Notes under the pieces: generated by a model
Seen by the model: only the letters and a program-made list of their open reading frames with translations
The model's database searches: none
Told to the model about the DNA's origin: nothing
Shown here: positions 27,508 through 35,383 of the stretch, piece after piece
Layout of the letters: the number at the start of each line of letters is the position of its first letter
Position numbering within the stretch: position 1 is the first letter of the stretch
From: Nocardioidaceae bacterium
GTDB taxonomy: Bacteria; Actinomycetota; Actinomycetes; Propionibacteriales; Nocardioidaceae
DNA: 64,000 nt
NCBI GenBank assembly: GCA_018672315.1
Contig: CP076053.1
Span: 1,723,827-1,787,826, forward strand
Direction: 5' to 3'
Translations under genes and position numbers: made by a program

Positions 27508-30015
27508 TCAGAGCAGGTCGTCGCGCTGCAGCCGGTGGAAGGCCAGCCACCCCAGCGGCACCGGGAGCCAGAGGGTGGTGAGGCGGTAGAGCAGCACGGC
27601 GCTGACCGCGACGCCGCCGGCGACGCCTGAGGTCGTGAGGGCCGCGACGAGCGCGACCTCGATGGTGCCCAGACCGCCCGGCGTCGGCGAGAGCGCGCCG
27701 ATCGACACCGCGGCGAAGTACGCGATCGCGGCCGTGAGCAGTGTCGCGGTGCCGCCGAAGGCGTGCACGGACGCCCACAACGTCAGCACGTACGCACCGT
27801 TCAGCAGCACCGCACCCCCGAGGTTCGCGGCGAGCCGGCGTGGTGTGGTGAGCACGTCGAGCATCCGCGGCACCGCTCCCAGGAACGGGCGCAGCACCTT
27901 GTCGCGCAACAGCACCCGGGTGCGCTGCCAGGCGAGCAGCACCAGGACGACCACCAGCACGATGCCGACGGCGGCGGTGGTCCACGACGGCAGCGCGATC
28001 TCGCCCTGGCGCGCCGTGCCGGTGGCGGCGAGCAGCGCGAGGAGGCCGACGACGTGCCACACGGCGTTGAGCACCTGGAGGGTGCCGACCGAGGCGCCCG
28101 CGTCGGCGAGCGGGACGCCACGGCGGGTCAGGAATCGTACGTTCACCGCGGCCCCGCCGATCGCCTGCGGGGTCAGCAGGTTCGCGAACGACGTCGCGAG
28201 CTGCACGAGCATCGTGCGGCGCAGCCCGAGCCTCTCGCGGACGACGCCGATGAGACCGAGGGCGGCGCCGAGGTAGGTGAGCGCCGACCCGAGCAGAGCG
28301 ACCAGCACCCACTGCCACCGCAGCCCCGTGAACAGCCGCGACAGCCCGGCCTCGCTGAGCTGGCCGACGACGAGGTAGGCCGCCACGAGCAGCAGCACGA
28401 TCGAGATCACGGTGCGCGGGCGGAAGCGCTCGACCTTGACCGAGTCGGTGTGCCCGGACCCGACGTGGTCGCCGAGCTCCTCGCGCAGGCCGGCGAGCAG
28501 GTCCTGCGCCTGACCGGTCAGGTCGGCCTCGTCGGCCTCGTCGGTCTCGCCGGTGTTGTCGGTGTTGTCGGTGCCCGTCCCCTCCTCGCTGCGTGCGGCG
28601 TGACGCACGGCCCTGCGGACGGGCGGCGAGAGGAGCGTCGGGTGCAGCAGCGGCAGGGTCTCGCCGACCTGCTCGGGGGACCACACGGCGCACGCCGCGG
28701 CCACGGCTCGCCGAGGCCCGACGAGGACGGCCTGGGAGACGAGCATCTGCGCCCGGTCCACGGCGAGCTGCTGCCCGCTGGCCAGCAGGCTGCCCTCGGT
28801 GAGCGTGGGCAGCATGACGCCGCCCGTCGCGTCGGTCCGCAGACCGTCCGGGGTGATCCCGCGGTGGGTGATGCGGCGTCCGTGCAGCAGCATGAGCTGG
28901 GAGTGCCACGCCTGCAGCTGCAGGTCGCTGACGTGGTGGTCGGCGGCGACGAGGTCGTGGTGGCGGTAGACGAGCACGGCGGCGTCCTCGTCGCACGGGA
29001 CGCAGGCCAGCAGGGTGGGCGTACGCACCCCGGCCTGGCTCGCCGCCATCGCGAGCACCGCGTGGCGCTCGGCGCGCGACTCCAGCGACAGCGCCGGGGT
29101 GACCAGCAGGTCGGAGTTGACGCGCAGCAGCCGGTAGAGCCCGATGAGCACCGTCGTGGTGACCACGGGCCGGTCGAGCACCCGCACCTCCAGGGCGTCG
29201 CCACCGGGGGTACGGGCCTCGTAGGCGCGGGCGAGGCCGGCGTACTCCCGACGGCGCAGGCTGGTCACCGGCAGACCCGCCTCGGCCAGCACCTCGGCGA
29301 CCCGGGTGGGGTGCGGCAGGTCGTTGAGCTGCCCCGTGCCGAGCCTCACGGCGAGCCCGACGGTGCCGCCGAGCATGGCGGAGACGCCGAACGCGTACGC
29401 CGAGTGCTGGCCGGTGAGCATGACGCCGGCGCCGTAGACGGCCAGGGCGGTGAGGACCCACGTCCGCAGCCACGGCCGCGAGGACACCCGGGCGACCACG
29501 GCGAAGGCGAGGACACCGGCGAGGAAGGGGTCCAGGTGGCCGCCGGGGGAGAAGCCGGCGCCGTCGAGCGCGACGACCAGCCTCCGCAGCGCCGCGCTCT
29601 CACCGGGGTCGGCGGTGGCGGTGACGAGGAGGTCGGTGGAGAAGACCGTGCCGGCGGTGAGCAGGCCGGTCGCGCTCGCCTCCGCCAGGTTGCGCAGGCG
29701 GCGGCCCAGCACCGCGGAGACGACCACGGCCAGCGGCGCGACGGTGCCCGCCAGCAGCACCAGCACGGTGACGAAGCGGGCGATGCCCGGTGCCGCGGTC
29801 AGCGGCACGGTCGGCGACAGCACGTCGGTCGGTCGACCGGCCAGCAGCCCCCAGCCCAGCAGCACGAGCATCCCGGTGCCGACCAGTGCGAGCCGGAGGG
29901 CGTCCAGCGGGTTGCGTACGCGTGAGGGCTCGGCCTCGTCGTCCACCTCGAGCGCGGGCACACCCGGGGGGTCGTGCGCGGTGAGCCGCGCGAATCCCCG
30001 GGGTGGTGCCGTCAT
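27508..30015 (-). CDS. Flippase-like LPG_synthase_TM protein with internal pseudokinase
   Basis: 835-aa membrane protein in three parts. Residues about 38-235 hold five or six helices. Residues about 240-475 resemble a protein kinase fold but degenerate: the HRD position reads HRG (about 384-386), the DFG region reads LPTLTEG, and the strand-3 Lys is not evident. Residues about 530-830 are the AglD/MprF-type lysylphosphatidylglycerol synthase/flippase membrane domain (ATSFANLLTPQAIGGAAVNVRFL, LSPTPGGLGTIE). An acidic TDN/DEA linker joins the last two. Likely lipid flipping, possibly gated by the pseudokinase (inference). Confidence 0.8.
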   Translation of the reverse strand: MTAPPRGFARLTAHDPPGVPALEVDDEAEPSRVRNPLDALRLALVGTGMLVLLGWGLLAGRPTDVLSPTVPLTAAPGIARFVTVLVLLAGTVAPLAVVVSAVLGRRLRNLAEASATGLLTAGTVFSTDLLVTATADPGESAALRRLVVALDGAGFSPGGHLDPFLAGVLAFAVVARVSSRPWLRTWVLTALAVYGAGVMLTGQHSAYAFGVSAMLGGTVGLAVRLGTGQLNDLPHPTRVAEVLAEAGLPVTSLRRREYAGLARAYEARTPGGDALEVRVLDRPVVTTTVLIGLYRLLRVNSDLLVTPALSLESRAERHAVLAMAASQAGVRTPTLLACVPCDEDAAVLVYRHHDLVAADHHVSDLQLQAWHSQLMLLHGRRITHRGITPDGLRTDATGGVMLPTLTEGSLLASGQQLAVDRAQMLVSQAVLVGPRRAVAAACAVWSPEQVGETLPLLHPTLLSPPVRRAVRHAARSEEGTGTDNTDNTGETDEADEADLTGQAQDLLAGLREELGDHVGSGHTDSVKVERFRPRTVISIVLLLVAAYLVVGQLSEAGLSRLFTGLRWQWVLVALLGSALTYLGAALGLIGVVRERLGLRRTMLVQLATSFANLLTPQAIGGAAVNVRFLTRRGVPLADAGASVGTLQVLNAVWHVVGLLALLAATGTARQGEIALPSWTTAAVGIVLVVVLVLLAWQRTRVLLRDKVLRPFLGAVPRMLDVLTTPRRLAANLGGAVLLNGAYVLTLWASVHAFGGTATLLTAAIAYFAAVSIGALSPTPGGLGTIEVALVAALTTSGVAGGVAVSAVLLYRLTTLWLPVPLGWLAFHRLQRDDLL

Positions 30016-30065
30016 GCCGCGATGATCCCACGCAGCACAGCCCCCGACCGGGCTGTGCCGCCTGC

Positions 30066-30860
30066 TCAGGAGGCGTGGCGGCGTACGAAGACCGGCTCGC
30101 GACGCGTGGAGCGGTCACCGTCGTAGGCGTAGCCGCCGCGGTCGAAGCTCGTCAGGCGCTTGCGGGTGGTGATGCGCTCGCGCACGAGCCAGCCGGCGTA
30201 CGCGCCCCGGGCCTGCTTGGCCCAGAAGCTCACGACCTTGGGCTCGTCGCTGCCCTTGGCGTCGAGGAAGGAGGGCGTGACGACGGTGATGCCCTGCTCC
30301 TCGAGGGCGTCGGCGTCGACCACACCGAAGTACTCCTGCGAGGCCGCGTTGACCAGCACCTTCGCGCCGGGCGAGGCGTCGATCGCCTCGGCGAGGTGCG
30401 CGGTGACCTGCCTGCGCCAGAAGCGATGGAGGCCCTTGCCCTCCGGCGTGTCCAGGGCCGTGCCCATCTCGAGCCGGTACGGCTGCATGAGGTCCAGTGG
30501 TCGCAGCACCCCGTGCAGGCCGGAGAGGATCCTCAGCGTCTTCTGCGCGTGGGTGTAGTCGCGCTCGTCGAAGGTCGCGGGGGCGTCGAGGCCGGTGTAG
30601 GTGTCCCCGGCGAAGGCGAGGACGGCGGCGCGGGCGTTCTGCTTGGTGAACGGCGTCGTCCAGTCCGCGAAGCGGTCGTGGTTCAGCTGGGCGAGGTCCT
30701 CGGAGATGTCCATCAGCTCCTGCAGGTCCGCGGGCGACTTCTCGCGCATCAGCTCCACGAGGGTCTCGGAGCGATCGAGGAACAGCGGCTCGCTGCTCTT
30801 CTTCGTCGCGGGCTTGGAGTCGAAGTCGAGGGACTTGGCAGGGGAGATGACGCTGAGCAT
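30066..30860 (-). CDS. yaaA: Peroxide stress protein YaaA
   Basis: 264-aa UPF0246/DUF328 family protein. Typical are the N-terminal ISPAKSLDF, then FTKQNARAAVLAFAGDTYTGLDA, LRILSGLHGVLRPLDLMQPYRLEMGT and YFGVVDADAL. In E. coli YaaA lowers free iron and protects DNA under H2O2. The ATG at 30860 matches the family start exactly. It lies head-to-head with the guanidine exporter. Confidence 0.93.
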   Translation of the reverse strand: MLSVISPAKSLDFDSKPATKKSSEPLFLDRSETLVELMREKSPADLQELMDISEDLAQLNHDRFADWTTPFTKQNARAAVLAFAGDTYTGLDAPATFDERDYTHAQKTLRILSGLHGVLRPLDLMQPYRLEMGTALDTPEGKGLHRFWRRQVTAHLAEAIDASPGAKVLVNAASQEYFGVVDADALEEQGITVVTPSFLDAKGSDEPKVVSFWAKQARGAYAGWLVRERITTRKRLTSFDRGGYAYDGDRSTRREPVFVRRHAS

Positions 30861-30999
30861 GTCCCGGTTCCTACCCCGTCGCCCGCGAGGACTGCCACCC
30901 GGGGACGAGTCGTCGGGGTCGGACACGTCACCCTCGGCCGTCGCCGGTGGCTGCCGGGCGGGCCAGTGGTTACGGTCGTGGCGGAGCCGCCACGGCTCA

Positions 31000-31040
31000 C
31001 CTGGACGAGGGAGCCGTACCCAGCCCGCGACAAGACGGCC
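31000..31040 (+). ncRNA. Guanidine-III riboswitch (ykkC-III)
   Basis: The RNA has the class III consensus blocks in order and spacing: GGACGAGG (31003-31010), GCCGTACCC (31013-31021) and GACAAGACGGC (31029-31039). CTGG (31001-31004) pairs with CCAG (31020-31023), and GCCGT (31013-31017) can form the pseudoknot with ACGGC (31035-31039). The AGGAG ribosome site of the SMR gene starts 4 nt after the aptamer, so ligand binding probably changes translation initiation. The ligand, guanidinium, is known for the family. Confidence 0.9.
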
Positions 31041-31053
31041 GTCAGGAGTCGTC

Positions 31054-31368
31054 ATGGCATGGCTGGCACTCGTCGTCTCGGGCGGCCTCGAGGCGGTCTG
31101 GGCGATCGCGCTGGACCGGTCCGAAGGATTCTCCCGGGTCGGGCCCACGATCGTGTTCGTCATCGGGCTCGTGCTGAGCATGGGAGGTCTGGCGTACGCG
31201 CTGCGGGAGATCCCGCTCGGCACCGGCTACGCGGTGTGGGTCGGCATCGGCGCGTCGTTGACCGTGGCGTACGGGATGGTCACCGGCACCGAGCCTGCGT
31301 CGCTGCTGCGGCTGGCGCTGATCGCGGTGCTCGTGGGCTGTGTCGTGGGTCTGAAGCTGACCCACTGA
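31054..31368 (+). CDS. gdx: SMR-family guanidinium exporter (Gdx/SugE)
   Basis: 104-aa small multidrug resistance protein with four helices and the essential Glu13 (SGGLEAVWA). The rest has the Gdx-like layout (AYALREIPLGTGYAVWVGIGA). Gdx proteins export guanidinium in exchange for protons and work as antiparallel homodimers. One gene is enough here, and the guanidine-III riboswitch directly upstream gives strong support for this substrate rather than drug efflux. An AGGAG site lies 6 bp before the ATG. Confidence 0.93.
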   Translation: MAWLALVVSGGLEAVWAIALDRSEGFSRVGPTIVFVIGLVLSMGGLAYALREIPLGTGYAVWVGIGASLTVAYGMVTGTEPASLLRLALIAVLVGCVVGLKLTH

Positions 31369-31416
31369 GAACCCTGTCTGGACAGGTGCAGGCCGACGCG
31401 CCGGTTCTGTCGGTGG

Positions 31417-31432
31417 TCGAACGTACGTTCGA
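31417..31432. promoter_or_regulatory. LexA SOS box
   Basis: TCGAACGTACGTTCGA is a perfect match to the mycobacterial-type SOS box TCGAAC-N4-GTTCGA. It ends 3 bp before the ATG of the DUF222/HNH gene, so LexA would cover its promoter or start site. Confidence 0.9.
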
Positions 31433-31435
31433 TTC

Positions 31436-32902
31436 ATGTCGGTCGCCGCGGACGTGCTCACCTCACCCCTGGAGCTCGTGCTCGGGGATGCGTGGGCTGC
31501 GGTGGTGCGGCCCGCGCCGCGGCGCACGGGCGTGGCGGGCGTGGCGGGCGCGGTGAGGCAGGCGCATGAGGTGCTCGACGGTGTCGCGGAGGCGCCGGTG
31601 TGGTCCTTGACCGGGTCGCAGACCGGTGAGCTGATCGTGGCTTTGGAGCAGCTGACCGCGAAGGCGGCGGCGCTGCAGGCGCGAGTGCTGGCGCACGCGG
31701 CGCGGGATGCCGGCACCTGGCACACCGGGTCTGCGACCTCGGGCCGGTCCGGGGGTGCACACGACGATCGGTCGGGGTGGGTCTCCCAGGGCGACCTGGT
31801 CGGGTGGTTGGCCGAGTCGTTGCCGGTGACGCGGGCCGAGGCCGGGCGGCGGGTCAGGGCCGCGCGTGATCTCGACACCGGCGATCACGCACCGGTGGCC
31901 GCCGCGATGGCTGCTGGGAGGGTCTCGGCTGCCCAGGCCGCGGTGATCATCGAGGCCGTGGACCGGGTCCCCGCCGGGGCAGTCGTCGGGGCAGTCGTCG
32001 GTGCAGACGACGGCGGGGAGGCGACCGAGACGCCGGCCCGTGATCTGGCGCGAACGCATCTGATCGAGGCTGCGCGCACCTGGCACGTCCCGGCGCTGCG
32101 GAAGCTCGGCCGCCGGATCCACGAGGTCATCGACCCCGAGGGTGCCGAGACCCGCGAGGCCGCACGGTTGGCCGCACAGGAGGGCGCCGCGCACGCACGG
32201 TGGTCGTTGTCGATGGCCCAGGACGCGCAGGGGTGCTGGGTGGGCCGGTTCGTGCTGCCGGAGCTGACCGGGTCGATGCTCCACAAGGCCCTCACTGCGA
32301 TCGCGAACCCCGCCCGCACCACCGATCCCGGCGCCTCAGCCGGTCGTGAGGAGCCGGCTGGGACAACCCTTCGCCGGTCGCCGAGGCTGAAGCTCGGGGA
32401 GGCGTTCTGTGAGTACGTCGAACGGTTCCCCGCCGCCGCGCTGCCCGCAGCCGCCGGCGGCGCCGCGACCGTCGTGGTCACGACCAGTCTCGAAGACCTC
32501 CGGACCGACCTGGGCGAGGAGGTCGCCGGCGCTGCCACCCTGGACACCGGTGGCCGGCTGTCCGCGGGCGAGGCCCGCCGGCTGGCGTGCACCGCAGGGG
32601 TCGTGCCCGTGGTCCTGGGTGGTGCGTCCCAGCCGTTGGACCTCGGGCGTGAGCGCCGTCTCCACTCCCGCGCGCAGCGTCTCGCGATGAGCGTCCGCGA
32701 CGGCGGTTGCCGGGCTCATGGGTGTGACTGGCCACCGGGCATGTGTCACGCCCACCACCTGCGGCCCTGGTCCCAGGGCGGACACACGACGGTCGATGAC
32801 GGCGTCCTGCTCTGCCCACGCCACCACCGCCTCGCCCACCGACCCGGCACCGTGCTCGTCCTCGACGAGGATCGGCGAGCGCAATTCGCCCGGGCTCCCT
32901 GA
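31436..32902 (+). CDS. 13E12-family DUF222/HNH endonuclease
   Basis: 488-aa protein: DUF222 in the first 380 residues (GELIVALEQLTAKAAALQARVLAHA, AARDLDTGDHAPVAAAMAAGRVSAAQAAVI) and a C-terminal HNH nuclease (CRAHGCDWPPGMCHAHHLRPW ... VLLCPRHHRLAH) with zinc Cys pairs. This is the REP13E12 family that recurs in actinobacterial genomes. No ribosome site is possible between SOS box and ATG; TTCGAT 4 nt upstream may be part of a promoter for a leaderless, damage-induced mRNA. Function beyond nuclease is not known. Confidence 0.9.
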   Translation: MSVAADVLTSPLELVLGDAWAAVVRPAPRRTGVAGVAGAVRQAHEVLDGVAEAPVWSLTGSQTGELIVALEQLTAKAAALQARVLAHAARDAGTWHTGSATSGRSGGAHDDRSGWVSQGDLVGWLAESLPVTRAEAGRRVRAARDLDTGDHAPVAAAMAAGRVSAAQAAVIIEAVDRVPAGAVVGAVVGADDGGEATETPARDLARTHLIEAARTWHVPALRKLGRRIHEVIDPEGAETREAARLAAQEGAAHARWSLSMAQDAQGCWVGRFVLPELTGSMLHKALTAIANPARTTDPGASAGREEPAGTTLRRSPRLKLGEAFCEYVERFPAAALPAAAGGAATVVVTTSLEDLRTDLGEEVAGAATLDTGGRLSAGEARRLACTAGVVPVVLGGASQPLDLGRERRLHSRAQRLAMSVRDGGCRAHGCDWPPGMCHAHHLRPWSQGGHTTVDDGVLLCPRHHRLAHRPGTVLVLDEDRRAQFARAP

Positions 32903-32903
32903 G

Positions 32904-33485
32904 CTAAGAATGTGACGCAGACGGGTCCTCGAAGCGTCCGTGGACGGGCTCGATCAGCACGTTGACCTCCCGGTCGAAGCCCTTGACGACCTCGCGCACA
33001 GCCCAGTCGGCGCGGAGGTCGGGCAGCCCGAATCCGTCCCACTCGTAGTCTCCGACCAGCGTCGGCTTCCCGGTCACCGTCACGCGGGAACCGGGTACGA
33101 CGTCGTGGGCGCTGCCGCCGTGCCCCGCGATGAAGCGATCGCGGCCGACGACGAGAACGATCTCGGCGCCCGCCTGCCGATGCTCGAGTCGTGTGCGCCA
33201 CCGGACACGCGTGCTTCTCGAGATCGACACGTTCCATGCCTCGCCAGCAGTTCCGGTGAGCCGGTAAGGGGCTCGCGGTCCCATCGCTCCTGCGAATGCG
33301 AGGCTCTCGATGCCCTCCGGGCGGCCGGCCGGAGCGGGAACGAGCTCCCCCTTGATCCGTACGCCCACTCCGCGGAGCACGTCACCCGGCGATGGCTCGG
33401 GCCACCCGGCCTCGACGAGTATCCAGTCTCGGACGCGCACCCAGATCACGGCCTCATCATCTCGTGGCCGCTGCGGGACATCCAC
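32904..33485 (-). CDS. Hypothetical protein
   Basis: 193-aa soluble protein of unknown family. It begins (after a short lead) VIWVRVRDWILVEAGWPEPSPGDVLRGVGVRIKGEL and continues as a beta-rich domain with GSRVTVTGKPTLVGDYEWDGFGLPDLRADW; an OB-like fold is possible but not shown. The start is either GTG 33485 or GTG 33449. Convergent with the HNH gene, one base apart. Confidence 0.6.
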   Translation of the reverse strand: MDVPQRPRDDEAVIWVRVRDWILVEAGWPEPSPGDVLRGVGVRIKGELVPAPAGRPEGIESLAFAGAMGPRAPYRLTGTAGEAWNVSISRSTRVRWRTRLEHRQAGAEIVLVVGRDRFIAGHGGSAHDVVPGSRVTVTGKPTLVGDYEWDGFGLPDLRADWAVREVVKGFDREVNVLIEPVHGRFEDPSASHS

Positions 33486-33511
33486 ACGAACGATGCGCGA
33501 GACTCCTGACC

Positions 33512-33970
33512 ATGACGCGCTCCTCGACCGACAGCGGCGAGGTCGACCACGCCCGACGCTCAGCCGTGGGCCGAGGGTTCCGTCTTGCAGGTCGCGTGCT
33601 CCTGGGGACCTTCCTGCTCGTCGCCGGCACGGCCCACTTCGTCGACACCGAGGCGTTCCTCGGCCAGGTGCCCACCTTCCTCCCGCTGCGCGAGGAGATC
33701 GTCCTCGTCTCCGGCGTCGTCGAGCTGCTTCTCGGCGCTCTCCTGCTGCTCCTCCGGGGTAGGCCGCTGGCGCTGCTCGGTGCGGTCGTCGCGGTGTTCT
33801 TCGTCGCCGTCTTCCCGGGCAACGTGTGGCAGGCGGTGAACGGCTCGGACTCCTTCGGGCTCGACACCACGACGTCGCGGGTGGTGCGGCTCCTCTTCCA
33901 GCCGTTGCTCATCGCGTGGGCCCTGTGGTGCACGGGTGCGTGGGCTCGGTGGAGGGGCCGGGAGCGATGA
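33512..33970 (+). CDS. DoxX-like membrane protein
   Basis: 152-aa protein with four hydrophobic segments and the DoxX-type beginning GRVLLGTFLLVAGTAHFVDTEAFLGQVPTFLPLREEIVLVSGVVELLLG. DoxX proteins are small membrane proteins tied to redox or thiol stress in some bacteria, without a settled activity. The stop overlaps the next gene in ATGA. Confidence 0.8.
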   Translation: MTRSSTDSGEVDHARRSAVGRGFRLAGRVLLGTFLLVAGTAHFVDTEAFLGQVPTFLPLREEIVLVSGVVELLLGALLLLLRGRPLALLGAVVAVFFVAVFPGNVWQAVNGSDSFGLDTTTSRVVRLLFQPLLIAWALWCTGAWARWRGRER

Positions 33971-34323
33971 GGACGACGCGTACGCGCCTCCCAGCCCTCC
34001 TCGCCCTGGTGGCGCTGGCCTGCGTGCTCGGCGCGGCGTGGGCCTCGTTCGTGCCGACCTCCTCGGCCGGGGTCGAGTGCGGCACCTGGGTCTCGTCGAC
34101 GACCTCACGGGTGGTCTACGACGGCTCGTACGCACCGCTCCGCGGGCGCGACGTGTCCGAGGCCTACGCCGACACCACGCTCGCCTCGTGCCCCGACGCC
34201 CTGTCGACGCGGCGCGGTGTCGCCCTCGGTCTCCTGGGTGTGGCGGGCGCCGCCACCGCCGGCGGGGTCACCGTGGCGTTGCGGCACCGGAGGCAGAACG
34301 ACGACGCCGGCACGAGCCCGTAG
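33967..34323 (+). CDS. Two-TM hypothetical protein
   Basis: 118-aa protein: N-terminal helix (LPALLALVALACVLGAAWASF), an external loop with two cysteines (ECGTW and ASCPD) that may form a disulfide, then a second helix (GVALGLLGVAGAATAGGVTVAL) and a basic tail. Coupled to the DoxX-like gene by a 4-bp overlap. Family unknown. Confidence 0.65.
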   Translation: MRTTRTRLPALLALVALACVLGAAWASFVPTSSAGVECGTWVSSTTSRVVYDGSYAPLRGRDVSEAYADTTLASCPDALSTRRGVALGLLGVAGAATAGGVTVALRHRRQNDDAGTSP

Positions 34324-34346
34324 GCGCGTGCCGGCGTCGAGGTCGC

Positions 34347-34434
34347 TGGCGGAGGATAGGGGATTCGAACCCCTGAGGGCGTTAACCCAACCCGCTTTCC
34401 AAGCGAGCGCCATAGGCCACTAGGCGAATCCTCC
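34347..34434 (-). tRNA. tRNA-Ser(GGA)
   Basis: Minus-strand cloverleaf: acceptor GGAGGAT/ATCCTCC, anticodon loop TTGGAAA giving GGA, long variable arm with GGTTGGGTTAACGCC, T-arm GGGGTTCGAATCCCC, and encoded CCA at 34347-34349. Confidence 0.95.
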
Positions 34435-34502
34435 GCGGAGGACTCTACAAGGCGCGTCCGCCGTGAGGACACCTGGGCGACAGGCGTACGCGGTCGCCGT
34501 GG

Positions 34503-35138
34503 TCACGGGGTCACCTGCTCGAGGCCCAGCAACAGGTCGAGGGCGTCCGGGAGGGCGTACGGCACGCAGACCTCGGCGAGCGGGTCGGCGTACCGGCGGC
34601 GGTAGGCCTCGTAGGGGTAGTCCGCGACGGACCGCCACAGGTCATGACCCCGGACGGGGTGGTTCAGCTGCGTCACGGCACCGGAGTTCAGGCGGCTGAG
34701 GTCGAGCGAGTCGAGGTGACGGGCGACGAGCGTTGCGGTGTCGAGGGTCATCACGAGGTGCGGCACGCCACGGTTCGCGCGGGCGTGGAGCAGACGGTCC
34801 AGCCGTCGCCTGGTCGCGGCGAGGAACACGCGTGCGTTGAGCGCCTCGAGGAACTGCGGCACCGAGGACCCGGGTGCGATGCGCTGGTCGATCCACTTCA
34901 GCGGCAGCTGGTCGCGCAGCACCGCGGTGCCCAGCTCAGGTCGCGCCGGCGTCCCCAGACGGTGGGGCGTGAGACGTCGGGTCCGTCGCAGCCGTGCGCG
35001 CTCGGCCTCGTCGGGCACGTGCAGGTCGAGCAGCGCCGCTGCGGAGAGGAGGCCGTGCGCCTCGACCGAGGGCCAGGCCTCGGCGGGCACGACGTGCCAC
35101 ACCCGGGGGTGGCGTACGACCAGCTCGGTGGGGTCCAC
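34503..35138 (-). CDS. DUF7002-like hypothetical protein
   Basis: 211-aa soluble protein. The start VWHVVPAEAWPSVEAHGLLSAAALLDLH, then VLRDQLPL and FLEALNARVFLAATRRRLDRLLHA, followed by VMTLDTATLV and a YPYEAYRRRYADP tail, resemble an actinobacterial family of unknown function. The order His..Gly-Leu-Leu..Asn-x-Arg-Val-Phe recalls ADP-ribosyltransferase-like folds, but I cannot identify a catalytic set. Divergent from the SRP RNA. Confidence 0.65.
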   Translation of the reverse strand: MDPTELVVRHPRVWHVVPAEAWPSVEAHGLLSAAALLDLHVPDEAERARLRRTRRLTPHRLGTPARPELGTAVLRDQLPLKWIDQRIAPGSSVPQFLEALNARVFLAATRRRLDRLLHARANRGVPHLVMTLDTATLVARHLDSLDLSRLNSGAVTQLNHPVRGHDLWRSVADYPYEAYRRRYADPLAEVCVPYALPDALDLLLGLEQVTP

Positions 35139-35216
35139 GAGCCCAGCCTGCCCCGCACCGTGGACGAGGCGTCCCCGGCGATCGGGGGGCGTACGCCGCT
35201 GTCCTACACTCGTGCC

Positions 35217-35304
35217 AACCCCCCGTGCGGCGGCATCTCGCTGAATCCCCCAGGGCCGGAAGGCAGCAAGGGCAGGTGAGCTCTGTCGGGTGCACGGGGG
35301 GCCT
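35217..35304 (+). ncRNA. ffs: Signal recognition particle RNA (small bacterial type)
   Basis: The apical domain CAGGGCCGGAAGGCAGCAAG (35251-35270) is the conserved Ffh-binding motif with GGAA-type tetraloop. The RNA is closed by CCCCCCGTGC (35219-35228) pairing with GCACGGGGGG (35292-35301). TACACT at 35205-35210 is a fitting -10 box. It partners Ffh in membrane targeting. Ends are estimated to a few bases. Placement just before dnaX is common in actinobacteria. Confidence 0.93.
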
Positions 35305-35370
35305 TGTGCGTCCGGGGCCGGAGGCGCCCCGGGCTGTGGACGGGGGTTCTGGAGCGTCGGCTCCCGCGGC

Positions 35371-35376
35371 TAGGGT
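35371..35376 (+). promoter_or_regulatory. TAGGGT -10-like box of dnaX
   Basis: TAGGGT lies 7 nt before the dnaX GTG with no ribosome site in between, the same layout as pntAA; leaderless transcription inferred. Confidence 0.5.
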
Positions 35377-35383
35377 CCGAGAC

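Noticed and set aside
27763-29925. 720-aa open frame antisense to the flippase/pseudokinase gene
   Set aside because: Low-complexity translation with no motifs, while the other strand has conserved membrane domains.
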